Assembly (NCBI GenBank): GCA_020636475.1
Contig: JACJXU010000007.1
Location: forward strand, 62,001-126,000
Direction of reading: 5' to 3'
DNA: 64,000 nucleotides
Source: Chitinophagales bacterium
Lineage (GTDB): Bacteria; Bacteroidota; Bacteroidia; Chitinophagales; UBA2359
Below are positions 23,801 to 27,870 of this stretch, one piece after another. Made by a program: the position numbers and the translations under genes. Every line of letters begins with the position of its first letter. Position 1 is the first letter of the stretch. The notes below the pieces were generated by a model. That model was not told the DNA's origin. It saw only the letters and a program-made list of their open reading frames with translations, and searched no databases.

Positions 23801-23980
23801 GGCAGCATTAATTTGCAATGCTAAAGTATCCGCAGCCCCACAAGGCACCAAATAATCGAAGTTGGGTATTCCTTCGGAAGTACTACCTCTCAAATCCGTG
23901 ATGCAAACTCCTCCCGAAGTTGCATGGATATTTAAGCTGGCTAATAAAATAAACAAGAGAGTTGTTAAGTGATATTTCAT
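5894..23980 (-). CDS. Giant Ig-like/cadherin-like surface protein with T9SS type B sorting domain
   Basis: A 6028-residue secreted protein, probably a cell-surface adhesin of the SprB kind. An N-terminal signal peptide (about residues 1-20) is followed by DUF11-like, cysteine-rich segments to about residue 1550. Then come 37 Ig-like domains of about 79 residues (my count, about 1550-4500), each with a conserved Cys after the first strand and a GC before the last. A PKD-like stretch follows, then 11 cadherin-like domains with ND/LxND motifs (about 4665-5930). The end (about 5936-6028) is a type B sorting domain, with IPNGFSPNGDSTND and NRWGDEVFY. The Ig block shows a 5- and 10-domain higher-order period. 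No enzyme domain is visible. The PorP/SprF gene follows downstream. Confidence 0.95.
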   Translation of the reverse strand: MKYHLTTLLFILLASLNIHATSGGVCITDLRGSTSEGIPNFDYLVPCGAADTLALQINAAADANLISPSLKLALPEGMKYANFVGSNSGANITQSIVSTTNTPVFNLPNIAAGDSLILFVLVEGSCPVVDSWINLEPINITYTLNYQGGSFVYTPPLEYNTSIYIPFLNLLEIAPNYPVLNVGDTYTRQIKISQDGINAFVDDFTYESIHHGGVEMQSMQIANLSTGITQNLSFVDTDSSSIAQISTSMLNSVGLNGIFYESEELVIIETVKVLTCEPDNRLTDFEVYWGCENETCQRSMLTNGYNIGQGLPRMNIAVSDQSESTLCEENYFTYTVTNNGSEVTPGAGYARDIWVEIKTNCDDSPFLDAYNVNTFYINNVPVVPTLSTTSNGYIVNISDLGILEDIDDDGFAGEMAIGDSFSFTLTYERNCFGVECGQLNLNSCTSDLIFAVNYEDQCGNPKDPKSRTIFNVRSSPSAFAYIEGDAVITQPTQTVSYEYCYSYLFQNVTCPDAQVRLRVSTSSSDFSPLSALINHEGQTSPANIIVENDSTFYLSGGTISADDESFTDCWTFTLQFDDSRGCGPIIQENIDFQVVYSCACANCYSSRACDSYVILIDNECGVGNCTGVVTEAINVERTTFGWIDNSMTTLANANMQGIELDRAYTCDHIEVTVNGTVDQLVGIDSLSGAGARLAIYTPNNELPLEYLNATFIVNGLPLTCAIPSPTQTVTQDILGNDVIYLDFDFSNCLANNEMFLYETDQLQAIINFKVTEANGYGSDMTLTQFVGGIFGKENGQNYGCKSKIADFYIANPAVMPLSRVTQEQYGCSGEIMVDGFLEIPATGGDDFLLEYRPWFGNLNATVFGLPEGFSYIQSSGLVEAKVGDQWISFPTDPLIQANGTILRFENIEAQWPIPDKTEGGLVYRFHFELRPSCQANGNGLITYQYSIDDNYYANAFDPSCVTQMEAESSAIVLYRPPQFVLNNLTPVVQGINKEASWLIEVCNVAEYDAGFSWLAFESESGAINFTEIEEVTDTQNPINYTLSSYNNNQNVWVNMGPFDGDNCRVFKLTATYSTCEVDEIKVRMGWNCLGNFINPNLSNACPNKEVKTLLLLQPEPASMQANLLDSSGPIDLCSDAFFELEFKNVSLGTIYDIKFDIILPLQGAEFVENSFSFAYPFDAPYIPISVIPEPIDTNILGIVYRFDATEFNTILAENGLVGIPTPDDLLNRFKIRFEVKTNCDFRSGDIFRFRAFGINACGKFSNGALQGAEQIIEGAEPPYNTQLVLTADPIQPCNPEPVNFSAIAQNFGPAPIGAYDFIRVRMPQGLSYVPGTSVAVSPANWALEEPSIVEIADGFQELNWQLPPNMPVNAIAQVDFKVDATNYAESCGSQGFGIETYTFGFLGCGDIAEPGYQVCFVEILTGNSIFNLTVEKPNLQFLQNQTDIYATCSGGPFEQLNTNIALQNYGIATLPGDYLTIKYIHDANANGVYDAADALLDTYVYTDVINAGQIINIERSILVSGGQACPLLLYVDDSENCVCLPSNLFFPEVQYDNVSDDVSVCSGASIELGCVAVPGYHYTWIYNDNYGNHLSCTDCANPIFSLENNTNQPITQTYTLITQRGNLSTSCTSSQSVTITITPSNNITANAQSVCEGQSIQLNGPAGGSQYSWLPLNGFGNPYVSNPIITPPVGTTTYILSYLDAYGCDATYSITIETEPLPEPEVIVSGDLSTCAGAGEIVLDAGAGYYSYAWFDASNPTAPIPVGSNQLFAPTVSGDYYVVVVSNTANQCEGVSSPPIPVTINEYVKPTILANGETEVCGGESVTLFIAGNYTNVQWYTENNPPPAQPVHTGLSFTTSTSGNYFVTATDENGCNGSSEPIIVTVHSLQAINITVANNDTDLCTGESVVLSVPNIFDEYMWTLNGNVISAAGNTLTVSQSGTYAIKAIDLNGCEVISDPVTITVHQFTPPQISAVGSTTVCEGQSVTFAVFGNYAQIQWYNANNPPPSGIVLGTGNVFTTTVSGNYLVYVSDNNGCSGTSTPATANILPPNATLSLLTNPIQDICEGETANLQVASGFFNYTWYHNGAIVSGSLNSFVASTGGTYFVTAQTFDGCEVMSETFTITVYPIPQPGIEVDGEQQFCEGENIILTLTEPHETYQWYRNGTAIPNATNEELIVSQNGNYYAVVSDNNCPGQTFEIPITVYPLPQVSITAGTNPVCEGETVSLTSSAGNYATRQWLRNGLLIYQANQSTITVSEPGIYSLEVTDANGCSNISNDIEIEFNPTPEVAIMLGGDNTFCEGGSVTAIATAGYVSYQWFVNGVATQNGASNQITIAQTTEVSVVATDVNACQGTAVPVQIITTPLPQPQIIAPITEICAGETATLAVQGAYPFVQWYLNDQLIPTATSSIIEVSQAGNYTVYVNNLNGCEGTSAPVSISVNPLPQPQFLETEFLVCGNDQLPITLVVAGNYNYYTWYKNGVQVVAQGNTTSTYQAYDAGIYTVEVTNANGCKGITGDAAEITVVPDMPVNLTADKYEICPGEVVEFDANANAEIFAWTPNDGSLSCLTCARPVATPTQTTTYTLTITDDFGCQKTESVTIIVHPEPNVNLTITDPEICEGQISSMVATAGFQNYDFYRNGITLVQSGTNNVLVTSEAGVYTVIATNQYGCSKPSSPQSLIVHDLPTPSLNIAGNINLCEGGSVSINTEVYSAYVWYLNDNVINGANNNVVTISQSGNVYVKVTDENGCEGTSSVVYIDVNSNPQPSVLAEQTEICQGETAELAVLGGYASVQWYLNGSIIPTGTSNNYFAVQSGAYTVSVTDFEGCSATSSAINIVVNPLPQVAVVPVNTEICQEDGETVLLTATPGYSTYNWYLNGGALVQSSSSNTYNAGQSGTYTVKVINENGCEGQSNGANILLKSIPPVNAGATDTQICLGESTQLFVNSNASNISWSPVQSLNCLNCPNPVATPTQTTTYTVSITDEEGCTATDQVTVQVLNTVAPSISVLGDIAVCQGESISLQASGGYVQYTWYKENGVIVQNGASSVFTTQVGGSYYVTAIGATGCPATSNMVAISFYEQPTVSIEFLSQNTFCEGGSVMLEANNNFSNYQWYANGILLQSGANNQFEVSNSANVYVVATNSNGCVAQSSTVVVNTNPLPNPVIIAPVTEICVGETTTLAVQGVYGEIQWYRNNVAIPTGTDNNLEVSQSGAYTVYVNDLAGCEGTSPVVQIIVNPLPTPHLVETSFLVCGETDLPVVLAVQESYAYYTWYYNGVEIVGQGAALQTFEAYSTGIYSVEVTNDKGCKAMSGETVNVLVPPSLPVNLTADKYEICPGEVVEFDANANAETFSWMPNNGSLNCLTCARPVATPTQTTTYTLTITDSYGCEKSESVTIVVKPTPNIVLNIGEESVCAGETTLITATQGFDNYKFYLNGITLVQAGSSNTLTTGIAGTYSVEVSDAEQCPAQSNTVSLSINENPEPTISLLGELNLCEGGNVSLQTTSDYAAYQWYINGQAAAGQTSPSIVLSNTAMVFVEVTDYNGCVGASASVFVNVSDNPEPTVLVGDIEFCQGESTTLAVLGNFANIQWFRNGAAISTAVDNTLTVTQSGNYTVAVTDLNNCSAVSSAIQIEVLPLPQVALTPVYTEICQNNNQPVTLTATFGYSQYNWYRNGNALVQTGTSNTYNAILNGTYVVEAINANGCSNTSNGVQVEIKEIPPVNIGATDTQICVGESSILFINSNASQITWSPATGLSCTTCANPIATPNATTTYTATIVSEEGCTASESITINVNSAAIPQISVSNPEICGNGGILLTATAGYNQYTWQNEQGVIVQQSSANTYTAYASGTYTVSVQTIGGCNAVSAPTEITIHSNPTVNISVSSEGNFCDGNVFTLTADAGFVNYVWYLNNTIVNGNNTNSILLQTSANVYVTVTDNNGCTASSPILVLSTNSTPTPEIVISSGDFCEGGSTLLSIPGNYSNYKWYKDGALIPTATTASLAVTEAGSYAVYVNNGAGCEGISNPVQIQTIGLPEVSITPANTELFICADSDELNLTATPGFDFYTWYRNGVTLVQAGPSNQLMVSIPGEYSVMVSNEQGCSAMSNSTSIYLYPNPPVNLYASDTHICAGESVQLSVNQDAVSYQWLPNNNTISCADCFNPVVTPLVSTDYYITIVDYNGCTSSDTVHIEVESAASIQITGNESLCIGQGSATLSATAGLNNYQWYFNGDAIYQATQATYTTNMAGDYQVEAQVGECIILSQVFTVNDLALPSPEISISGYNFCENNNSITLDAGNGYDTYEWINADTEAVLGTTQTLTITQDGNYYVSVSKNTCLGTSTVISIESSNFENPLIYTENNNACDGEPVSLIVPGVYSSVTWYNAANPSQALNEYTTNVYETMLPGNYYAEVTAQDGCSGTTPIVEVNIHTIPTTTITPELSYLCEGSTVTLQPTSLEGITAFQWYHNGFEIPNATQPQLITDLTGTFALEVINTITGCSSMTDAVEVIPAQVQALACDIPAMACMNEEVPLFLLGNPANPQSITWNFDNATIVSSQNNTQFVLQWETFGLKTISYTYTLANGCLQSGSCTILITEPPVEVDPIVENATDCQDNGSIILSVTNKDAISVSWSGPNGFTSNETSIYNLAPGTYVAHISYNGACPLDDIVVVIENESVAPNPIALDDYATLTNGETTYINVLQNDLGENIQLSGIIQYPNVGTAQIVSNTTISYIAPLGFTGQVELQYTITSLCETSATATVYITVTSAVNANNDLAILCDGNSIAINVLANDEGEGIYVSSISGNTDFGSIIIDENFNLIYVPNGNFNGSDEFTYNVSDPYGNTDQAIVNILCNEVNSPPLTDTIEVCTQPVTPVVFCFDLEDPDGDNVMITEGHTTYHCSLVILNDSCVRYTPLPGLTGIDTVFLEVCDTHIPTACNEVVAIVNIGCSQPDAVDDYMYFTCNETSNTINVLDNDMLNYVCDEEYNMTIVSGPLHGSASNLGGGLFSYTPQQDYSGTDEIEYVLCNSCGKCDTAFVHINIPTCGGSCNDGFETICVAPQQNINICPQFCTLNNDPTAFISSAITDIPCYLDLDDMCINYQSQAGFEGIQQIKVTACNTSGYCETVFINITVSYDCISTPIDAIKDYYTTYQSTSIQFNPLINDSGSPFNVSNYGQPLHGTLNTYNGVWDYTPANGFTGVDTLYYTICNAQGNCDTAPVCIEVLPTCSQYTFTCAEPGTMVSICPEFCNLPDNAQISNIQTLFLCSIDYTGGNCFTYQPMPYYSYGQKDTLKVTACAGTQCETAYIVLQIGCAVQVYDDYLTTTPEATITIDATENDIVPCDGAPIISIIENGLHGIASIDEDGLIVYQPANDGYLGNDIITYQSCSACDDTMCDTGYIIFTIADTDAIAQNDASQTYINSSVSIDVMENDVQPGNNPLEMFTWSQPQNGTVAWVNGIFIYTPNDNFLGTDTFEYQVCADAACATAQVNIEVVDNILAMNDIYTIPANTAATLNVLDNDYGNSVQITTVSANANANISIDSDNTSITIIPNANFEGVLSFEYTICSNNICDEATVNVLVNNNTAAPVALNDAYVTYVNEAINLDILANDINVDEFTTLTIIENTNHGQIEILENNQLLYTPNQNYIGNDVMLYQICDFNDNCHLAYVNITVLPTGNLAALNDWVTTPQNTAVTVSVSQNDINVADNATITIATAPQNGIAVVNQDGSIFYQPDADFAGIDNLIYEICNGSDCVQASLSIEVIASEAITAADDTAETSMNTNVNIDVLANDNYPVENFTLIISSIPQNGTAIVNADGSVDYLPNTGFVGEDTFSYELCSGGECVTAEVTVTVLSIEAKPVAQNDFVTTNVNTEINIFVLQNDTDPDNLSLSITEVSNAEHGTVNINAGHTITYMPDADFVGSDYFEYTICNTNNECAIATVFVEVVDCKISIPNGFSPNGDSTNDRFEVANVDCISDATLQVFNRWGDEVFYTEDVNARTWDGTWQKNNEPLPVGTYFYILSGNLNGNPVKYTGYIMLRR
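5897..6178 (-). other. T9SS type B C-terminal sorting domain
   Basis: The last 93 or so residues of the giant protein contain IPNGFSPNGDSTND, VFNRWGDEVFY, WDGTW and PVGTYFYIL and end in YTGYIMLRR. This order matches the gliding-motility (CHU_C, type B) sorting domain, which is recognised by the T9SS and works with PorP/SprF partners. Confidence 0.93.
6190..9975 (-). repeat. Eleven tandem cadherin-like (VCBS/Ig-type) domains
   Basis: Eleven repeats of roughly 115 residues open with a motif like xxNDxxTTxxNTxxxIxVLxND. Examples are AQNDFVTTNVNTEINIFVLQ near the C-terminal end and ALDDYATLTNGETTYINVLQ near the start. The acidic and Asn residues suggest calcium binding between domains, as in bacterial cadherin-like repeats. 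The count is mine by reading. Confidence 0.75.
10490..19345 (-). repeat. Array of 37 Ig-like domains
   Basis: Domains of about 79 residues share P-x-[VI]-x-[VI]...[EF][IF]C-x-G-E at the start, a W-[YF]-x-N-G core, and G-x-[YF]-x-V-x-[VA]...N-G-C at the end. I counted 37 starting points by their first Cys. Every fifth domain from number 13 (13, 18, 23, 28, 33), and also domain 1, carries an extra CxxC (CLTC, CLNC, CLTC, CTTC, CADC, CTDC). Confidence 0.75.
11656..16411 (-). repeat. Two tandem 10-domain super-repeats of about 2.38 kb
   Basis: Marker domains 13 and 23 both begin with NLTADKYEICPGEVVEFDAN, about 2380 bases apart (near 16,400 and 14,020). Domains 18 and 28 both carry ATDTQIC, also about 2380 bases apart (near 15,210 and 12,830). 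Successive markers are 1187-1192 bases apart. Parts are almost identical in DNA: the stretch coding NANAE to PGE (around 16,340 and 13,960) is the same over more than 40 bases. This points to recent duplication of 10-domain blocks. Confidence 0.75.
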
Positions 23981-23983
23981 AAC

Positions 23984-24088
23984 TTGGCATTTATAATTAT
24001 CTAATTGCTATTACTTTTTATTTTAAATCAATTTTTAAATTGCAAACCAATTTTATAATAAATGTCTATCAATCAAATAAAATGCCAA
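23984..24088 (-). promoter_or_regulatory. Long-range inverted repeat in the adhesin leader
   Basis: TTGGCATTTAT (23984-23994) pairs with ATAAAATGCCAA (24077-24088), an 11-12-bp stem with one bulge enclosing about 80 AT-rich bases. In the minus-strand mRNA the proximal arm ends three bases before the adhesin start codon. It could hide or expose the ribosome entry site. The whole gap 23981-24259 is strongly AT-rich and shows no clear -7 box. Confidence 0.35.
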
Positions 24089-24259
24089 ATTTTTAAAACC
24101 TATAAAAAAGCTTTTAGTTTATTAATAAGCAATTGATTATTAGTTATTTATCACATAAAATACAAAACACTATTTATTTTATTAATTTTTTATCTTTTAC
24201 AATATTTATGTAAAATTTTTAAGTTCAACTTTTAATTTTACGCAAAAAAAATATATAAC

Positions 24260-25060
24260 ATGATTTACTCTTTATCTTTAAGAAAACTGCAAAGCCATTT
24301 AGAAGAAACTTCGGTTTTTTATACAACTACGGTAGAAAATGAAAAAATTGACTTGAATCGTTGGGTGGGAAATAAAATAACTGTAAGTTTTGGCGATATT
24401 ATTCATTGCGTAAGTTGTGGGAAAAAAATTCCAAAAACCTATGGCGAAGGATTTTGCTATCCTTGTTACATTTCCGTTCCCGAAAGTTCTCCTTGCATTA
24501 TTCACCCCGAACTTTGCAAGGCACACTTAGGCGAAGGGCGCGATGTAGCTTGGGAAGAATCGCACCATAATCAGCCGCACATCGTATATTTGAGTTATAC
24601 GGGTACACTAAAAATAGGCGTTACGCGAAATATACAAATTCCCTATCGCTGGATTGACCAAGGAGCTTCGCAAGCAATTGTTGTTGCTGAAACACCTTAT
24701 CGAAAACTTGCCGGAGATATAGAAGTGGCACTGAAACAATATGTTGCCGATAAAACCAACTGGCGAAAAATGCTTACCAATTTTAGCGAAGAAAACTTAG
24801 ATTTACAACAGGCAAAAACAAATTTGCTACAATACCTCTCTGCTGCGCTGGCACAATATGCCTTGAAAAATAGTACCATAAAATTGTTGGAATATCCGGT
24901 AATCGAATATCCGCAAAAAGTACAGTCGCTCAAACTAACCAAAAACTTTCACTTGGAATCTACCCTTGTAGGCATAAAAGGTCAGTACCTCATTTTTGAA
25001 GAAGGAAACGTACTAAACGTGCGCAGCCACACAGGCTATTTCGTGCAAATACGTGTATAA
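24260..25060 (+). CDS. DUF2797 family protein
   Basis: Cytoplasmic protein of unknown function that I recognise as DUF2797. It has a zinc-ribbon-like pair C50-x2-C53 and C66-x2-C69 near the N-terminus, then SPCIIHPELCKAH and the strand YLSYTGTLKIGVTR. That strand, followed by RWIDQGA, is reminiscent of the GIY-YIG fold; this link is my inference. The length of 266 residues is usual. No signal peptide is present. It is convergent with valS, with only three bases between the stop codons. Confidence 0.8.
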   Translation: MIYSLSLRKLQSHLEETSVFYTTTVENEKIDLNRWVGNKITVSFGDIIHCVSCGKKIPKTYGEGFCYPCYISVPESSPCIIHPELCKAHLGEGRDVAWEESHHNQPHIVYLSYTGTLKIGVTRNIQIPYRWIDQGASQAIVVAETPYRKLAGDIEVALKQYVADKTNWRKMLTNFSEENLDLQQAKTNLLQYLSAALAQYALKNSTIKLLEYPVIEYPQKVQSLKLTKNFHLESTLVGIKGQYLIFEEGNVLNVRSHTGYFVQIRV

Positions 25061-25063
25061 TTT

Positions 25064-27691
25064 TTATAGTTGCGCCAAGCGTTCTTGTAATACTTTCAGC
25101 TTGTTGTCGGCATCTTCCATTTTTTGTTGCTCTTTTGCTATTACATCTTGTGGTGCATTCTGTACAAATCGCTCATTCGACAACTTTTTGGCAACCGCAG
25201 CCTTAAATCCTTGCAGGTAATTTATTTCCTCTTCAATTTTTTGCTTTTCGGCAACTACATCAATCAACTTTCCGGTTTGTACCAAAATTTCGTCTTTGCC
25301 AATGCGCATAGAAACTGTATCGGCAGGTGCGTGGTCGTCAAAACTAATTTCCGCCAAACGAGCGCATTTCTGCAAAGTATGCAAAAATCCTTCATATCGT
25401 TGCGGTGCTGTGGTTTTTATCCAAACAGGTAGCATATCGCTTTGTTTTAGTCCCTGTTTGTTGCGCAGGTCGCGTATTGCGCTAATAAATTCACGGACAA
25501 TTTCGCCATTTTCAATAGCCGTATTGTTCCACGATGTATCCCGTTGGGACCAAGATGCCACCATAATACTTTCCGATGCTTGGCGCGGCTTTAATTGCTG
25601 AAATACTTCTTCGGAAATAAAAGGCATAATAGGATGCAGCATTTTCATTAATTGCTCGAAAAAGAAAATTGTTTTTTCGTAAGTTGGTGTGTCAATAGGT
25701 TCGCCATAAGGCGGTTTTACCATTTCCAAATAGCCGGAGCAAAAGTCGTCCCAAATAAAAGTATAAAGGGTTTTTAAAATTTCCGAAATTCTAAAATTGG
25801 CAAAATCCTGCTCAATATTGTGTAGTATTTGTTGCAATTTGTTCTCAAACCAGTCGATGGTTGCGGCATTTTGCTGCGTAGAAGCAATATTTTCTACGGG
25901 CTGCCAAGAAGAAACCAAACGAAGCGCGTTCCATATCTTGTTGGCAAAATTGCGCCCTTGCTCGCACAGTTTTTCATCGAACAGCAAATCGCCGCCCGCA
26001 GGCGAAGCAAGCAACATTCCTACGCGTACACCATCGGCACCATAAGTATCAATCAAATCAAGCGGGTCGGGCGAATTGCCCAAAGATTTGGACATTTTCC
26101 GTCCTTGCTTGTCGCGTACCATTCCGGTAAAATAAACTGCCTCAAAAGGTTTTTCATTTTCCCATTCGTAGCCTGCCATAATCATGCGCGCTACCCAGAA
26201 AAATATAATGTCGAAACCCGTTACCAATACTTGCGTGGGATAATAATATTTTAGTTCGCTGTCCGATTCAAAGCCATTGAAAACAGAAATAGGCCACAGC
26301 CAAGAAGAAAACCATGTATCCACTACATCTTCATCTTGACGCAAGTCGGCGAGGGTAAGTTGCGGATTTTTTTGTTGTGCCAAAATTAAGGCTGCTTCGG
26401 CTGTTTCGGCAACTACATAAGAACCATCGGACAAATAATACGCAGGAATGCGTTGTCCCCACCAAAGTTGGCGCGAAATACACCAATCTTTGATATTTTC
26501 CATCCAGTATTTGTACGTATTTTTAAAATGAGGTGGAAAAAATTTGATGTTGTCATTGAGAACATTGTCCAAAGCCGGCTTTGCTAAGGCAGCCATATCT
26601 ACAAACCATTGTTCGGTAAGACGCGGTTCTATAATTACATGGGTGCGCTCGGAATAACCTACTTTGTTGTGAAACTCTTCTACCTTTTCCAAAAGTTGTG
26701 CTTCTTCCAAAGCAGCAATCATTTTTTTGCGGGCTTCAAACCTGTCGGCACCGAGCCACATTCCGGCATTTTCATTGAGTTTTGCAGTTTCATCAAAAAT
26801 ATCAATGATAGGAAGTTGGTGTTTTTCACCCAAAATATAATCGTTTGGGTCGTGAGCGGGTGTAATTTTTAACGCTCCCGTACCAAATTCTCTGTCCACA
26901 TATTCATCAAAAATGGCAGGGATTTTCCGTTTGGCAACAGGCACCATAAATTCTTTGCCGCGCAAATGCTGATAACGTTCATCTTCGGGGTGAAAGCAAA
27001 GTGCGGTATCGCCCAAAATAGTTTCGGGACGCGTAGTAGCTACCGTTATCCACTCATTTGAATTATCGGCAAGTACATAGCGAACAAAATACAACTTAGA
27101 GTTGGTTTCCTTGTGATATACTTCTTCGTCCGAAACAGCTGTTTTAGCGGCGGGGTCCCAATTCGTCATACGAAGACCTTTGTAAATAAGTCCTTTGTTG
27201 TACAAGTCCACAAAAACTTTGGTTACGGCATCACTGAGTTCCGGTTCCATAGTAAAACGCGTGCGCTCCCAATCGCAAGAAGCTCCCAAGCGGCGCAGTT
27301 GGTGCAAAATAGTTCCGCCATATTTTTCCTTCCAAGCAAAAGCGTGTTCCAAAAAAGCGTCTCTACCAATATCCCATTTACTAATACCTTGTTCGCGTAG
27401 CTGGTTTACTACTTTGGCTTCGGTAGCAATGGAAGCATGGTCGGTGCCGGGCACCCAGCAAGCATTAAAACCACTCATTCGCGCTTTGCGTATCAGCACA
27501 TCTTGTATGGTGTTGTTCAAAATGTGTCCCATGTGCAATACGCCCGTTACATTGGGCGGGGGCATTACAATGGTATAAGCCTTGCGCTGGTCGGGAATAG
27601 AGCGAAAAAAACCTTGTTTTAACCAATAGTCGTAATATTTTTTTTCTATTTCTATTGGATTATAGGTGCCGGATTGCTTGGAAGATTCCAT
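25064..27691 (-). CDS. valS: Valyl-tRNA synthetase
   Basis: Charges tRNA-Val with valine in the cytoplasm. This class I synthetase shows the HIGH-type motif HMGH at residues 53-56 (inside PPPNVTGVLHMGH) and KMSKS at about 532-536. Between them lies the editing (CP1) domain with TTRPETILGDTAL. After the anticodon-binding domain comes the C-terminal coiled coil typical of ValS, with basic and acidic heptads and NAPQDVIAKEQQKMEDAD. The length of 875 residues is normal. Its promoter lies in the divergent gap shared with the SulP fusion gene. Confidence 0.98.
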   Translation of the reverse strand: MESSKQSGTYNPIEIEKKYYDYWLKQGFFRSIPDQRKAYTIVMPPPNVTGVLHMGHILNNTIQDVLIRKARMSGFNACWVPGTDHASIATEAKVVNQLREQGISKWDIGRDAFLEHAFAWKEKYGGTILHQLRRLGASCDWERTRFTMEPELSDAVTKVFVDLYNKGLIYKGLRMTNWDPAAKTAVSDEEVYHKETNSKLYFVRYVLADNSNEWITVATTRPETILGDTALCFHPEDERYQHLRGKEFMVPVAKRKIPAIFDEYVDREFGTGALKITPAHDPNDYILGEKHQLPIIDIFDETAKLNENAGMWLGADRFEARKKMIAALEEAQLLEKVEEFHNKVGYSERTHVIIEPRLTEQWFVDMAALAKPALDNVLNDNIKFFPPHFKNTYKYWMENIKDWCISRQLWWGQRIPAYYLSDGSYVVAETAEAALILAQQKNPQLTLADLRQDEDVVDTWFSSWLWPISVFNGFESDSELKYYYPTQVLVTGFDIIFFWVARMIMAGYEWENEKPFEAVYFTGMVRDKQGRKMSKSLGNSPDPLDLIDTYGADGVRVGMLLASPAGGDLLFDEKLCEQGRNFANKIWNALRLVSSWQPVENIASTQQNAATIDWFENKLQQILHNIEQDFANFRISEILKTLYTFIWDDFCSGYLEMVKPPYGEPIDTPTYEKTIFFFEQLMKMLHPIMPFISEEVFQQLKPRQASESIMVASWSQRDTSWNNTAIENGEIVREFISAIRDLRNKQGLKQSDMLPVWIKTTAPQRYEGFLHTLQKCARLAEISFDDHAPADTVSMRIGKDEILVQTGKLIDVVAEKQKIEEEINYLQGFKAAVAKKLSNERFVQNAPQDVIAKEQQKMEDADNKLKVLQERLAQL

Positions 27692-27736
27692 ATATTTTTT
27701 AATTGATAAAATGATTTTTATTTAATAAATGATGCG

Positions 27737-27744
27737 CAAAAATA
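27737..27744 (-). promoter_or_regulatory. -7 box of valS
   Basis: The minus strand reads TATTTTTG, a match to TAnnTTTG, 45 bases before the valS start. A 20-bp perfect palindrome begins three bases further upstream. Confidence 0.45.
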
Positions 27745-27746
27745 AA

Positions 27747-27766
27747 AAAATCCTTTAAAGGATTTT
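27747..27766. promoter_or_regulatory. Perfect 20-bp palindrome between valS and the SulP fusion gene
   Basis: AAAATCCTTTAAAGGATTTT is fully self-complementary without a loop. It lies in the divergent promoter region next to the valS -7 box. The lack of a loop favours a protein-binding site over a terminator; the binding protein is unknown. Confidence 0.45.
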
Positions 27767-27806
27767 AACATATTATTGTTACGACATTTATAAACATTTT
27801 TTGGAT

Positions 27807-27814
27807 TAGTTTTG
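27807..27814 (+). promoter_or_regulatory. -7 box of the SulP-carbonic anhydrase gene
   Basis: TAGTTTTG fits TAnnTTTG and lies 56 bases before the ATG at 27871. The nearest TTG upstream (27776-27778) is 28 bases away, rather far for a -33 element. Confidence 0.4.
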
Positions 27815-27870
27815 TTAAGGCTGCAAAAGTCATTTCTTTTTAATTTAAAAAATTCCCAAAAACTTATTGT

